Shown here one piece after another: positions 44,424 through 54,228 of a DNA stretch of 64,000 nucleotides (position 1 is the stretch's first letter; each line of letters starts with the position of its first letter). The DNA is from Anabaenopsis elenkinii CCIBt3563. Lineage in GTDB: Bacteria > Cyanobacteriota > Cyanobacteriia > Cyanobacteriales > Nostocaceae. The DNA is taken from contig NZ_CP063311.1 in assembly GCF_015245355.1 (NCBI RefSeq), positions 1,013,313 through 1,077,312 of the forward strand, given 5' to 3'. Both the position numbers and the translations under genes were made by a program. Under the pieces are notes generated by a model. That model searched no databases. It was not told the DNA's origin and saw only the letters and a program-made list of their open reading frames with translations.

Positions 44424-44624
44424 GATATAGCAACCTGAAGAAACAGAAGATTAATAACCTCCCATAGCTAGTATAACCAGTTCTGAGTCCTGAGTGCCAG
44501 TTATGGAGTTACCCCCCTTAGTCTCCCCATGTCCTGGGCGGAAACAGTAATCTAATCCTGTACAGTTCAGCCGGGAAAGATTAAGGTAGGGTAAAACCTC
44601 CTGAGGTTACCTTGTGGGTATACT

Positions 44625-45998
44625 CTAGGTTGAGGTTACGGGAGTACTACCACTGGAGGTTAATTCCGTATCTTGTTCCACATTTAACACGCGGACGATT
44701 TTCGCTCCTAGTTGCTGCAATTTGAGATCAATGCGGTCATAGCCGCGATCAAGATGCTGTAGTCCTTGAAAGGTCGTTTGTCCCTCCGCTGCTAGTCCTG
44801 CTAAAACTAATGCTGCCGATGCCCGTAAATCTGCGCCTATAACTGGTGCGCCGGATAAACTTGGGACGCCTCGGATCAAAGCGGTATTGCCTTTGACGCG
44901 AATATCTGCTCCCAGACGATTCAACTCCGAAGCATGACGCAAACGATTTTCAAACACAGATTCATTAATTAGGCTGTCACCCTGAGCAACACTCAGTAAA
45001 GACATAAATGGCGCTTGCATATCCGTAGGAAAACCTGGATGGGGTAAGGTTTCAATATCAATGGCTGTAAGAGTAGATGCCGGGAGGATACGTAAACAGT
45101 CTGGTGTATCTTCAATGATCTTTAAACCCATTGCTTGCAATTTAGCAATTACTGGAGTTAAGTGACTTGGTAATACTGGAGACATACTAATTTCCGAACC
45201 GGTGATAGCTCCTGCCACTAAAAAGGTTCCAGCCTCAATGCGATCAGGAATAATGCTGTAGTCGATAGAATGTAAATTGGTAACACCAACTATAGTAATC
45301 TTACTACTGCCAGCCCCCTGAATCTTCGCCCCCATACCGTTACAGAAATTCGCCAAATCAACGACTTCTGGTTCCCGTGCTGCGTTTTCAATAATGGTTT
45401 CACCATCTGCTAAGGTGGCGGCCATCATTAAAGTTTCCGTTGCGCCCACACTGGGTGTATCTAGGTAGATTTTGGCACCTTGTAACCTACCACGATTCCC
45501 TGGCACATAAGCATGGCAAATGCCATGTTCAATATGGACTTCTGCCCCCATGGCTTGGAGACCACGCACGTGTAAATCCACCGGTCTAGCTCCAATAGCA
45601 CAACCACCTGGTAATGGCATTTGTGCTGCTCCTAGCCGACCCACAAGGGCGCCAATGGCAAAAAAACTAGCCCGTAATTGGGTAACTAGTTCATAGGGAG
45701 CCGTTGATGTGGTAATTTCCCTGGCGTTGATATCCAACATATCCCCTTCTCTAGTGAGGCCAACGCCTAAAGCTGACAAAACCTCACTCATTCGTGCTAC
45801 ATCCGCCAATAAGGGAACATTACGGATCCGACAATCACCTGAACACAGCAAAGAGCCAGCCATAATCACTAGTGCGGAATTTTTAGCCCCGCTGATTTTG
45901 ACGTGACCGCCTAAAGGATGCCCACCCCATATTTGCAAGACTGAGGAGTCTGCTTCCTGAGAAGGCTTGGCATCTGGTAAGCTGCTAGAAGGATTAAT
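44625..45998 (-). CDS. murA: MurA, UDP-GlcNAc 1-carboxyvinyltransferase (apparent ATT start)
   Basis: First committed enzyme of peptidoglycan synthesis: transfers enolpyruvyl from PEP to UDP-GlcNAc. Motifs: [19 protein letters not shown], and [13 protein letters not shown] with the active-site Cys. Start: the only common start codon near the N-terminus is TTG at 45938, which has no ribosome site. A perfect GGAGGT at 46005-46010 sits 6 nt before an in-frame ATT at 45996-45998, adding 20 residues ([20 protein letters not shown]). I favour the ATT; with TTG the product is 437 aa. Confidence 0.93.
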   Translation of the reverse strand: MNPSSSLPDAKPSQEADSSVLQIWGGHPLGGHVKISGAKNSALVIMAGSLLCSGDCRIRNVPLLADVARMSEVLSALGVGLTREGDMLDINAREITTSTAPYELVTQLRASFFAIGALVGRLGAAQMPLPGGCAIGARPVDLHVRGLQAMGAEVHIEHGICHAYVPGNRGRLQGAKIYLDTPSVGATETLMMAATLADGETIIENAAREPEVVDLANFCNGMGAKIQGAGSSKITIVGVTNLHSIDYSIIPDRIEAGTFLVAGAITGSEISMSPVLPSHLTPVIAKLQAMGLKIIEDTPDCLRILPASTLTAIDIETLPHPGFPTDMQAPFMSLLSVAQGDSLINESVFENRLRHASELNRLGADIRVKGNTALIRGVPSLSGAPVIGADLRASAALVLAGLAAEGQTTFQGLQHLDRGYDRIDLKLQQLGAKIVRVLNVEQDTELTSSGSTPVTST

Positions 45999-46242
45999 AA
46001 GCCTACCTCCAAAAACAATACGTGATTTTATAGGTTAGAAGTTGGTTTTGATTCTACAGTAAAGAGTTCATCTGTCTACCTGTTGTGGCACATCTTGCAC
46101 AAATTAACTTTATTGCTGATGTTCAGTGCTCGGTTTATGAGAATTTCAAAATTCTCATACAGCAGAAGTATCACATAATTTCTCAGGAATGGCACTTGAC
46201 AAACATAAATATTTAGGTAAAAATAGGAAATTGTCAATGTCA

Positions 46243-46324
46243 GCGGAACTGGCGGAATTGGCAGACGCGCTAGATTCAGGTTCTAGTGCCGCAAGGCTTC
46301 CGGGTTCAAGTCCCGGGTTCCGCA
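46243..46324 (+). tRNA. tRNA-Leu(CAG)
   Basis: An 82-nt class II tRNA: acceptor GCGGAAC/GTTCCGC with A discriminator, anticodon CAG in TTCAGGT, a variable arm, and T-arm CGGGTTCAAGTCCCG. Confidence 0.98.
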
Positions 46325-46360
46325 TCGAGGTAATTTAATTTAACTGTTTTTTGAAATTGG

Positions 46361-47170
46361 ATGACGCCGGTTGAGCGGCTTGTAATTGTGTTAACCAGTA
46401 TCCAGAACTCTTTAGTCAAGCAAATCCGAAAGCTGCACTCTACCAAAGAGCGTCACAAGCAACAATTATGTTTACTGGAAGGAACACACCTGTTGCAGGA
46501 GGCTTGTGATGTGAGTTACCCCCTAGTGACAGTTTGTTGCACTCCAGAATGGCAAATGTCCCACCCGGAACTCTGGGAAGCAGCTTGTCGCCACAGTCAA
46601 AGGGTAGAAATTGTTAGTCAAGAAATTCTAGCGGCGATCGCTACCACAGTACAACCAGATGGTGTAATTGCTACGGCGCAACGGGGGATTAATCAAACTC
46701 CACCGCCGGTTACTGGGTTACTCCTGGCCTTGGAAACTATCCAAGATCCAGGTAATCTGGGGACGATAATTCGCACCGTTGCGGCCACTGGGGCCACGGG
46801 GTTATGGTTGAGTAGCGACAGTGTAGATGTAGACAGCCCGAAGGTTTTACGTGCTTCTGCGGGACAGTGGTTTCGCGTGAATACAGCAGTAACAGGAGAT
46901 TTGAAACAGATAGTCGCACAAAGTCAGCAAGGGGGAATGCAGGTAGTCGCTACCCTACCCACGGCGGATTTAACCTACTGGGATGTAGACTGGCGAAAAC
47001 CCAGTATAATTTTACTCGGTAATGAAGGGGCTGGGTTGTCGCCTGATTTAGCTGCCATGGCAGATCAGCAAGTGAAAATCCCTCTAAGTCCGGGAGTAGA
47101 GTCTTTGAATGTGGCGATCGCTGCTGCTTTAATGTTATACGAAGCCCAAAGGCAAATAATTTACCGGTAA
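46361..47170 (+). CDS. SpoU/TrmH-family RNA methyltransferase
   Basis: A 269-aa SPOUT methyltransferase adding 2'-O-methyl groups to rRNA or tRNA. N-terminal substrate-binding domain (IRKLHSTKERHKQQLCLLEG). The C-terminal knot has motif 1 ETIQDPGNLGTIIRTVAATG, motif 2 ILLGNEGAGLSPDL and motif 3 IPLSPGVESLNVAIAAALML. The position modified is unknown. An internal GTG at 46388 is an alternative start. The last 10 bp overlap the convergent gene at 47161. Confidence 0.93.
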   Translation: MTPVERLVIVLTSIQNSLVKQIRKLHSTKERHKQQLCLLEGTHLLQEACDVSYPLVTVCCTPEWQMSHPELWEAACRHSQRVEIVSQEILAAIATTVQPDGVIATAQRGINQTPPPVTGLLLALETIQDPGNLGTIIRTVAATGATGLWLSSDSVDVDSPKVLRASAGQWFRVNTAVTGDLKQIVAQSQQGGMQVVATLPTADLTYWDVDWRKPSIILLGNEGAGLSPDLAAMADQQVKIPLSPGVESLNVAIAAALMLYEAQRQIIYR

Positions 47171-47580
47171 TTACGCTGTAGCCGCTGGTAAATTGACATC
47201 AATTCCGACTGGCTATTCACGGGGCCGCGGGGGGATGGTAATTCGCTATTAGGCCAGGTAGGTAAATCATTACAAGGGCATAATAAAGCAGGCATTCCTA
47301 GATTACGCTTGGGGATGGGCATTTGACAACGTCCACACGGTAACACCTCCCATGCTGGTGTGAGCAGTTCGCCAATAGTTTCATAGGTCCCCTCCAAGTG
47401 ACATTCCCCGGTACTCTCAGACAGAATTTTCTGCCAACATTGCTCAAATTCGTCGCTATATCTATCACCCTTTAGCACTGGTCGGGGTAAAAAGCTGACC
47501 TGACCATTGCTAGTGATTACCCTCTTACCCAACTGAAACCAGTAGGCAAGATATTTTCTTACTTCTTGTTTAGTTGCCAT
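47161..47580 (-). CDS. Hypothetical protein with a cysteine zinc-ribbon-like segment
   Basis: A 139-aa cytosolic protein conserved in style with cyanobacterial hypotheticals: KYLAYWFQLGKRVI near the start, and CGRCQMPIPKR and LLCPCNDLPTW in the second half, giving two cysteine pairs that could bind zinc. Tail-to-tail overlap of 10 bp with the methyltransferase gene. Function unknown. Confidence 0.65.
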   Translation of the reverse strand: MATKQEVRKYLAYWFQLGKRVITSNGQVSFLPRPVLKGDRYSDEFEQCWQKILSESTGECHLEGTYETIGELLTPAWEVLPCGRCQMPIPKRNLGMPALLCPCNDLPTWPNSELPSPRGPVNSQSELMSIYQRLQRNYR

Positions 47581-47636
47581 AGGATAATTTTAAATTCTCA
47601 TAGGGGATATTGGGGGGTGTAATGTTTAATTTGAAA

Positions 47637-48185
47637 TTAAGATTGTGCAGGTGGTAGTGGTATACCCAGGAGACTAAGATTGAGAGCATGACCCCCAGTC
47701 ACTAAATAAACAGGTTCACAAACAGCACCTAATTGGCGGACTAGAGAACCCAAGCGATCGCGAAACTGGCGACCAAGAGGGTAAGCTGGAACTACACCCC
47801 AACCTGTTTCCTCAGCCACAAATATCACCTGAGCAGTTACCAACTCCAGGGTGGTCAATAATTCTGCTACGGTCTTTTTCCAGGTATCTTCATCTTGTTC
47901 CAAAAGGTTAGCCACCCAAGTCCCCAAAGAATCAACCAAAAGGCAGCGATTTGGCTGGGCATCTGCTAGAGTAGTCGATAATTTCACAGGCACCAAAAGA
48001 GTTACCCAATCTGATGGACGACGTTCTTGGTGTTTTTGAATACGCTTTTGCCATTCTGTATCCCCCGGTGTTTCAGTGGCTGTGGCGAGATAAACCACCG
48101 GTTTTCCGGACTTTATAGCCAGAGTTTCTGCCCATTCACTTTTACCAGACCTTGCAGGCCCAGTGACTAAGATGACTTTGCCCAA
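47637..48185 (-). CDS. cobU: CobU, adenosylcobinamide kinase / guanylyltransferase
   Basis: A 182-aa bifunctional enzyme of cobalamin nucleotide-loop assembly: phosphorylates adenosylcobinamide and adds GMP. P-loop TGPARSGKSEWAE near the start, VYLATATETPGD, a guanylylation-site region KHQERRPSDW (catalytic His), and VAEETGWGVVPAYPLGRQFRD late. Normal length. No other cob genes nearby. Confidence 0.95.
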   Translation of the reverse strand: MGKVILVTGPARSGKSEWAETLAIKSGKPVVYLATATETPGDTEWQKRIQKHQERRPSDWVTLLVPVKLSTTLADAQPNRCLLVDSLGTWVANLLEQDEDTWKKTVAELLTTLELVTAQVIFVAEETGWGVVPAYPLGRQFRDRLGSLVRQLGAVCEPVYLVTGGHALNLSLLGIPLPPAQS

Positions 48186-48251
48186 AACTGTATCCTAATA
48201 TAACGGTTATCCCAACCGGTGCATTCTGAAACCTTCCAAACTACTGGAAAC

Positions 48252-49049
48252 ATGACATTGCAGGATATTTGTATGAAAACAGGTTTAAAACGGATTGAAG
48301 CTACTCTACATGATTTAGGGAATCGTAGCAGCACCCCAGGGAGTGATTCCTTAAACTCCTGCTTCTCCTTTAGGATTAGCACAGGAGCAACAGAATCCAC
48401 CTTTGAAGCAACACAGACAGAGGAAGTAGGCACAGCAGTTCCCCAGGAGGATGTTACCAAGGAGAACTTGTACCCACAAAAACACTGTGTGCAAACCTTC
48501 CCCGCCCAAGATATGGGGGGAAAAACACCGAGCTTACCCAAGTTCAAACATCCTAGCTTCAGTAGCCATCGCCACGGGGCTAATCCAGCATTAGCGATGA
48601 ATATATTGCAAGATATCCAAGAACATATCGCCAGTTGGCAAAGGGAACTACAGACAATATTACAACAAATTCAAGAAATTTACTTAGAAGGACCGATTGT
48701 TAACGGCTGGTTAGAATCCCGCGTCCAAGAAGTAGAACGGGGAGGAACTGCTACACTGCGACATGGGGAAGTTGACCGCATCATGGAGTATGTAGAACAA
48801 ATTTGTGCTCATAGCGGTGCAGAATCTCAACCTTCCCACCGCACTGGTTATCACCTGTGTGGTTTGGATGCTGCTGGTAAAGTTTGGTCTCGTGCTTGTT
48901 CAGCAGATGAGTTACCCATAGTCAGTTTAGCGATCGCCCGTTATCAAAAATTACGTCAACTCCTAGGGCGCAAACAGTACCTAGAAACCCGCCTGAGCCA
49001 GTTAGCAGAAACTTTGGTCGTTTTACATAGTAATCTGCAGCAGCCATGA
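48252..49049 (+). CDS. Hypothetical protein
   Basis: 265 aa from the ATG at 48252 (MTLQDICMKTGLKRIEAT); an upstream GTG at 48219 is possible. The first ~115 residues are low-complexity and polar, probably disordered. The last ~150 are helical with a coiled-coil start (ASWQRELQTILQQIQEIYLE) and a conserved-looking RTGYHLCGLDAAGKVWSR. No signal peptide. Family not recognised. Divergent from cobU. Confidence 0.6.
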   Translation: MTLQDICMKTGLKRIEATLHDLGNRSSTPGSDSLNSCFSFRISTGATESTFEATQTEEVGTAVPQEDVTKENLYPQKHCVQTFPAQDMGGKTPSLPKFKHPSFSSHRHGANPALAMNILQDIQEHIASWQRELQTILQQIQEIYLEGPIVNGWLESRVQEVERGGTATLRHGEVDRIMEYVEQICAHSGAESQPSHRTGYHLCGLDAAGKVWSRACSADELPIVSLAIARYQKLRQLLGRKQYLETRLSQLAETLVVLHSNLQQP

Positions 49050-49077
49050 TTCAAACTCCCCTTAAGGGGAGTTTGAA
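49050..49077. terminator. Perfect palindrome between convergent genes
   Basis: A 28-bp inverted repeat: arms TTCAAACTCCCC and GGGGAGTTTGAA with a TTAA centre, starting at the stop of the hypothetical gene and 20 bp from the end of the TPR gene. Bidirectional terminator candidate. Confidence 0.75.
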
Positions 49078-49096
49078 CCCGTATTGAACTGATTTG

Positions 49097-50305
49097 TTAG
49101 TTGATAGAGTCGTTGGGTGAGACTAACGCAATTTTATCCACAGCATATTGAAAGGATATTTCATCCCCTGCTTTTTGATAGATATATGCAGCAGCTTTCC
49201 AGTCATTAATTGCACCTTGATGATCTCCTAAATCATAAAGAGCTAAACCCCGGTTGTAGTATGCACTAGGGTAATTAGGATTAATCTTGAGGGCTTGGAT
49301 ATAATCTGCAATGGCTCCCTGATTATCATCTAAGTAATAAAGCGCTGAACCCCGGTTATTATAAGCATCAGCATCATCAGGGTTAATTTTCAGGGCTTGG
49401 GTATAATCTGCAATGGCTCCTTGATAATCTTCTAACTCACAGCGAGCATTCCCCCGGTTATTATAAGCATCAGCATCATCAGGGTTAATTTTCAGGGCTT
49501 GGGTATAATCTGCAATGGCTCCCTGGTGATCTCCCAGATCAGACAGAGCTAACCCCCGGTTGTAGTAAGCTAAGGCGTAATTAGGGTTAATTTTCAGGGC
49601 TTGGGTATAATCTGCAATGGCTCCCTGGTGATCTCCCAGATCAGACAGAGCTAACCCCCGGTTGTAGTAAGCTAAGGCGTAATTAGGGTTAATTTTCAGG
49701 GCTTGGGTATAATCTGCAATGGCTCCCTGGTGATCTTCTAAGTAATAGCGAAGTAGACCCCGCAAGTAGTAAGCTGTGGCGAAATCAGGATCAATGTTCA
49801 GGGCTTGGGTATAATCATTAATAGCAGCTGTGATTTCTCCTAAGTGAGAAAGAGCTTTTCCTCGGTTGTTATAAGCATAAGCTAAACTTGAGTTAATGCT
49901 GATGGCGTGAGTATAATCATTAATAGCAGCTGTGATTTCTCCTAAGTGAGAAAGAGCTACTCCCCGGTTGTTATAAGCATAAGCATCATTGGGATTAATT
50001 TTCAGGGCTTGGGTATAATCACTAATTGCTCCCTGCTTATCCCCCAATTGGGAGCGAGCATTTCCCCGGTTGTTATAAGCCTGAGCAAAATTTGGGTCAA
50101 TTCTCAGAGCTTGGGTATAATCATTAATAGCAGATGTGATTTCTCCTAAGTAGTAGTGAGCTTTCCCGCGCTGGAAGTAAGCCGCAGCATTATCAGGTTG
50201 TAGTCGTAATGCTTGATTACAATTAGCGATCGCACGTTGATAGTCTTCTGGATTAAAGCATTTGTTAGCCATGTCAATATACTCCTCAACTTCCAAACCC
50301 ATCAA
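49097..50305 (-). CDS. TPR-repeat protein
   Basis: A 402-aa protein made of about eleven 34-residue tetratricopeptide units (pattern GAIADYTQALKINPNYALAY). Several consecutive units are nearly identical at DNA level (for example around 49500-49720), a sign of recent repeat expansion. N-terminal MMGLEVEEYIDMANKCFNPE is the capping helix. No signal peptide or catalytic domain: an interaction scaffold. It lies 15 bp downstream of the pseudokinase-TPR gene on the same strand, so the two may form an operon. Confidence 0.92.
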   Translation of the reverse strand: MMGLEVEEYIDMANKCFNPEDYQRAIANCNQALRLQPDNAAAYFQRGKAHYYLGEITSAINDYTQALRIDPNFAQAYNNRGNARSQLGDKQGAISDYTQALKINPNDAYAYNNRGVALSHLGEITAAINDYTHAISINSSLAYAYNNRGKALSHLGEITAAINDYTQALNIDPDFATAYYLRGLLRYYLEDHQGAIADYTQALKINPNYALAYYNRGLALSDLGDHQGAIADYTQALKINPNYALAYYNRGLALSDLGDHQGAIADYTQALKINPDDADAYNNRGNARCELEDYQGAIADYTQALKINPDDADAYNNRGSALYYLDDNQGAIADYIQALKINPNYPSAYYNRGLALYDLGDHQGAINDWKAAAYIYQKAGDEISFQYAVDKIALVSPNDSIN

Positions 50306-50320
50306 AGATTGATTACAGAT

Positions 50321-52324
50321 TTATTGCTGCAATAAATTAAGTTGCTGCTGTGCGTCTCGCAAATTATTTCTGTCCCCACTTTCTTGGAAAATTTTAATAG
50401 CTTGTTGAAAATCTGCGATCGCACTTTGTTTATTTCCTTGTTTTATGTGGTTCACAGCCCTGTTATAATAGGCTAACCCATAACGGGGATTAATAGCGAT
50501 CGCCTGGGAATAATCTTCATGAGCAGCTTTGTAATTTCCCAATTCCAGGTTAACATTGCCACGGTTATTATAAGCCGCCACATCCTGAGAATTGAGTGCA
50601 ATAGCTTGGGTATGGTCTGCAATTGCACCTTCATAATTTCCAAAAGAGAGACGATGAATACCCCGGTGATTATAAGCTGCGCCCCACTGGGGATTTAACT
50701 CTAAAGCTTGATCATAATCTGCAATAGCTTTCAATTTATATCCCAATTCACTATGCATATCCGCTCTTTGGAGATAGGCCACCGCATATTTAGGAGAGCG
50801 ATTAATAGCCTGGGTATATTCCTGAATAGCTGCATACTTTTGATTATTACTAGCGTGAATTAAACCTTTTTGATAATAAGGTCTAGGATCATCAGGATTA
50901 ATCTTAATTATCGCCTCAAAATCCTCCATTGCGGTTTTGTAAATTCTCAACCTACGGCGGAGAATACCCCGTTGTAAATAAGCCTCAATATAATTAGGTC
51001 TTAATCTGATAGCTGTGCTAAAGTCTTCATTAGCCCTTCTATTCTCATTCATTTTTACTAAGGCTAAACCTCGTCCATAATAAGCATAGGCATGACGATA
51101 ATTTAATGCAATTGCCTGGCTATAGTCAGCAACTGCTTCTTGGTATTTACCCAATTCATATAAAGAAAATCCTCTGTCATAGTAAGCATCTGCATCTTGC
51201 GGATTTAATGCAATAGCTTTAGTAGCATCTATCTTTGCTCCCTGATAATTTCCCAACTGATAGAATGCATTTCCGCGTTTCTTATAAACCTGATAACTTT
51301 GTGAATTCAATTTAATCGCCACAGTAAATTCCTCAACTGCGGCTTGATAGTCTCCCTGTTGATATTTTCTTAATCCTTCTTGGTAGACTTCCTCAAAATT
51401 TATCAGAGGATTTATAGTTATAATTGGCGATTTTAAAACAACTGCTGTTACAGTTACTATCCAACTGATTACTGCTAGAGTTAACCAAAGTTTCTGCTGT
51501 TTTTGCTGAGTAAATCTTTGAGTTTTCACTTGCTTGATCTCTTTTAAAACTTCAGTTGCTGACTGGTACCGCTTGTGATGGTCAAAGCGTACCATTTTAT
51601 CAAAGACTTTTCCTATTTCCCTCCTAATATTAAGATTTTCACTCCGCCAAATAATTTCCCCTGTTAGCACACTTCTATGCTGTTGTAATTTTAATATTTC
51701 TTTCTCTTGTAAGCCTAGAACTGCTGCGATGGCAATTATCCCTAAAGCATAGATGTCACTGTTATATTGAGAATGACCGCGCAATTGTTCTACAGGTGCA
51801 TAGTCGAGATTAGCGACATTATTCGTTATCAGTTCAGGAATAGCGCCAAAATTAACTAAAACTAATTTTTGATCTGACTCTCGACGAATGATATTTGTAG
51901 GTTTAATATTCTGGTGAATTACTCCCCGTTCATGTACAAATACTAAAATTTCTAATATTTCAGATAAAATCCTAATTACCTGTTCTGCTGTTAAAGGTGT
52001 TCCCGAGAACATCTCATCGACTAAGGTATGACCAATAATGTGTTCTTGAACTAGGTAGAATTTTTCATTTTCCTCAAAATAACTGACTAAATTTTGGATC
52101 TGTTCATGTTCCTGGCTGAGTTGCTGTAACTTCTGTCCTGCATTGAGAAATAACTCTCGCAAAATATTGAGATTGGAGAAAGTATCACTATCGGGAGCTA
52201 GTTCCTGGACTACCAATTGACGACCTGGAATGAGAACATCTTCGGCTAAATAGTTTTGTACTCTCTCCTCTACATTGAGGACTTTCAGGAGGTGATAACC
52301 CGCACCCAAAATTTTACCATTCAT
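50321..52324 (-). CDS. Pseudokinase-TPR transmembrane protein
   Basis: A 667-aa protein. An N-terminal Ser/Thr kinase-like domain (1-270) is followed by a membrane segment (about 278-300, LTLAVISWIVTVTAVVL) and about nine TPR units outside or across the membrane. The kinase fold is recognisable (GVIHQNIKPTNIIRR, YAPVEQLRGHSQYNSDIYAL), but catalytic residues are replaced. The ATP lysine position reads VVQEL (Q40), HRD is HQN at 137-139, and DFG is NFG at 158-160. Probably a signalling pseudokinase. It precedes the TPR gene at 49097. Confidence 0.88.
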   Translation of the reverse strand: MNGKILGAGYHLLKVLNVEERVQNYLAEDVLIPGRQLVVQELAPDSDTFSNLNILRELFLNAGQKLQQLSQEHEQIQNLVSYFEENEKFYLVQEHIIGHTLVDEMFSGTPLTAEQVIRILSEILEILVFVHERGVIHQNIKPTNIIRRESDQKLVLVNFGAIPELITNNVANLDYAPVEQLRGHSQYNSDIYALGIIAIAAVLGLQEKEILKLQQHRSVLTGEIIWRSENLNIRREIGKVFDKMVRFDHHKRYQSATEVLKEIKQVKTQRFTQQKQQKLWLTLAVISWIVTVTAVVLKSPIITINPLINFEEVYQEGLRKYQQGDYQAAVEEFTVAIKLNSQSYQVYKKRGNAFYQLGNYQGAKIDATKAIALNPQDADAYYDRGFSLYELGKYQEAVADYSQAIALNYRHAYAYYGRGLALVKMNENRRANEDFSTAIRLRPNYIEAYLQRGILRRRLRIYKTAMEDFEAIIKINPDDPRPYYQKGLIHASNNQKYAAIQEYTQAINRSPKYAVAYLQRADMHSELGYKLKAIADYDQALELNPQWGAAYNHRGIHRLSFGNYEGAIADHTQAIALNSQDVAAYNNRGNVNLELGNYKAAHEDYSQAIAINPRYGLAYYNRAVNHIKQGNKQSAIADFQQAIKIFQESGDRNNLRDAQQQLNLLQQ

Positions 52325-52401
52325 TTGTGTCTGAGTGATTACAGTTAAAATACTGCCTATTTCCCCACACTGAAGAGATAGGCAGATACTGAAATGTTAA
52401 A

Positions 52402-54210
52402 TTAGGCTGGAACTACAAATTTTTCGCTACCAGCCAAACCAAAGGCGCTGTGAATAACTTGCAAAGCTTTGACACCGTCTTCTTGGGCGACAACACAGCT
52501 AATTTTGATTTCTGAGGTAGCAATCATTTGAATATTGATTTGGTTTTCGGCTAAAGCGTCAAACATTTTAGCTGCAATACCAGGGTGTCCCACCATCCCA
52601 GCACCAACAATACTGACCTTAGCGATCGCATTGTCTAAGATAACTTCACCCCATTCTAATTCTCCCGCCACGGCGGTGAGCATTTTCTGTGTACTTTCCC
52701 CATCCATCTGTGAGACAGTAAAAGCAATATCCCGTCTGGGAATACCGTCAACTATGCGACACCGTTGAGATTGAATAATCATATCAACACTGACATTGTG
52801 CTGTGCTAATAGTCCAAATAACCTAGCGGCCATTCCTGGTCGGTCGGGTACTTGACGAATTGCTAGACGTGCTTGGTTCATATCCAGGGCGACACCACGG
52901 ACAGGGGGAGCAGATGATACAGCAATTGTTTTTGGTGGCTTAATTTCCTGGTCTTGTGCAATATCAAAAGCTTGACGCAGTGCAGCCACCGCGCGATCGC
53001 ACTCTGTCGCATCTACTACACAACTTACTTTAACTTCACTAGTAGAAATCATCTGAATATTTACTTGTGCTGCAGCTAAAGTCGCGAACATTTTAGCGGC
53101 GACCCCGGGACGCCCAATCATTCCCGCCCCTGCAATACTAACCTTAGCAATATTTTGTTGTACCATGACCTCAGCTTCCTGAGAGTTAGGCTGATTTCTC
53201 AATGCTGGGGCGATGGCGGATGCTACCGCTTCCGCTCGTTTTAATATCGGTGCTGTGACGGTAAAAGCTATGTCATTAGTATTACCTTCATGTATAGACT
53301 GAATAATCAAATCTACATCGACATTTTGCCGGGATATTTCCCCAAATAATCGCGCTGCTACCCCGGGCTTATCGGGTACGCGCAACAACGCCACCTTGGC
53401 TTGGTCTGTGTCAAACTCTACATGATCTACCGGGCGGGCAATTTCCAGATTCACCAGTGATCGACCTTGGGGTTTAGGGGATGTTACCCAAGTACCGGGG
53501 TCATCACGCCAACTAGATTTTACCACCAGGGGCACACCATAATTCCGGGCAATTTCCACAGCGCGTGGATGTAAAACTTTTGCCCCTAGGCTTGCAAGTT
53601 CCAGCATTTCATTACAGCTAATCTCCTCCATTAACTGAGCTTCTGCCACTAGGCGGGGGTCTGTAGTCAATATACCAGGAACATCCGTATAAATTTCACA
53701 GAAATTCGCTTCTAAAGCTGCAGCAATAGCCACGGCGGAAGTGTCGGAACCGCCGCGACCCAAGGTGGTAATTTCCATATCTCTGAGGCTAGATATACCC
53801 TGAAAGCCAGCAACTACAACCACTTTTCCTTGAGCAATCTGATGACGCAGGCGTTCGGTTTCAATATGTAAAATTCGGGCGCGGGTGTGTTCAGCTTCAG
53901 TGACAATTCCTACCTGTCCCCCAGTCATAGAAATTGCTGGCTGTCCAATTTCTTGTAATGCCATACTAACTAAAGCAATAGTGACTTGCTCTCCAGTGGA
54001 AAGCAACATATCCATTTCCCTGCGGTTGGGATGGCGAGAAATTTCTTGAGCCATTTTTACCAGTCCATCTGTGGTTTTACCCATTGCTGAAACCACTACG
54101 ACCACAGAGTTACCCGCCTTAACAGTGTTGTACACACGCTGTGCAACAGCTTGAATACGTTCTACAGAACCGACAGATGTACCACCGTATTTTTGAACTA
54201 TGAGCGCCAT
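52402..54210 (-). CDS. lysC: Aspartate kinase (LysC) with four ACT domains
   Basis: A 602-aa enzyme phosphorylating aspartate, the entry to Lys/Thr/Met synthesis. The ATG at 54210 (MALIVQKYGGTSVGSVERIQ) gives the classic N-terminus; an ATG at 54228 is in frame. Catalytic domain to about residue 245, with GRGGSDTSAVAIAAAL and TDVPGILTTDPR. Two tandem ACT pairs then follow as an internal duplication (each with DKPGVAARLFG or DRPGMAARLFG and GAGMxGxPGVAAKMF). Four ACT domains are typical of cyanobacterial aspartokinases and mediate Lys/Thr feedback. Confidence 0.96.
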   Translation of the reverse strand: MALIVQKYGGTSVGSVERIQAVAQRVYNTVKAGNSVVVVVSAMGKTTDGLVKMAQEISRHPNRREMDMLLSTGEQVTIALVSMALQEIGQPAISMTGGQVGIVTEAEHTRARILHIETERLRHQIAQGKVVVVAGFQGISSLRDMEITTLGRGGSDTSAVAIAAALEANFCEIYTDVPGILTTDPRLVAEAQLMEEISCNEMLELASLGAKVLHPRAVEIARNYGVPLVVKSSWRDDPGTWVTSPKPQGRSLVNLEIARPVDHVEFDTDQAKVALLRVPDKPGVAARLFGEISRQNVDVDLIIQSIHEGNTNDIAFTVTAPILKRAEAVASAIAPALRNQPNSQEAEVMVQQNIAKVSIAGAGMIGRPGVAAKMFATLAAAQVNIQMISTSEVKVSCVVDATECDRAVAALRQAFDIAQDQEIKPPKTIAVSSAPPVRGVALDMNQARLAIRQVPDRPGMAARLFGLLAQHNVSVDMIIQSQRCRIVDGIPRRDIAFTVSQMDGESTQKMLTAVAGELEWGEVILDNAIAKVSIVGAGMVGHPGIAAKMFDALAENQINIQMIATSEIKISCVVAQEDGVKALQVIHSAFGLAGSEKFVVPA

Positions 54211-54228
54211 AAGTTTATATCTAATCAA

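Noticed and set aside
48167-48547. 126-codon minus-strand frame overlapping the start of the gene at 48252
   Set aside because: Antisense to the low-complexity N-terminus of that gene and overlapping cobU; no initiation signals.
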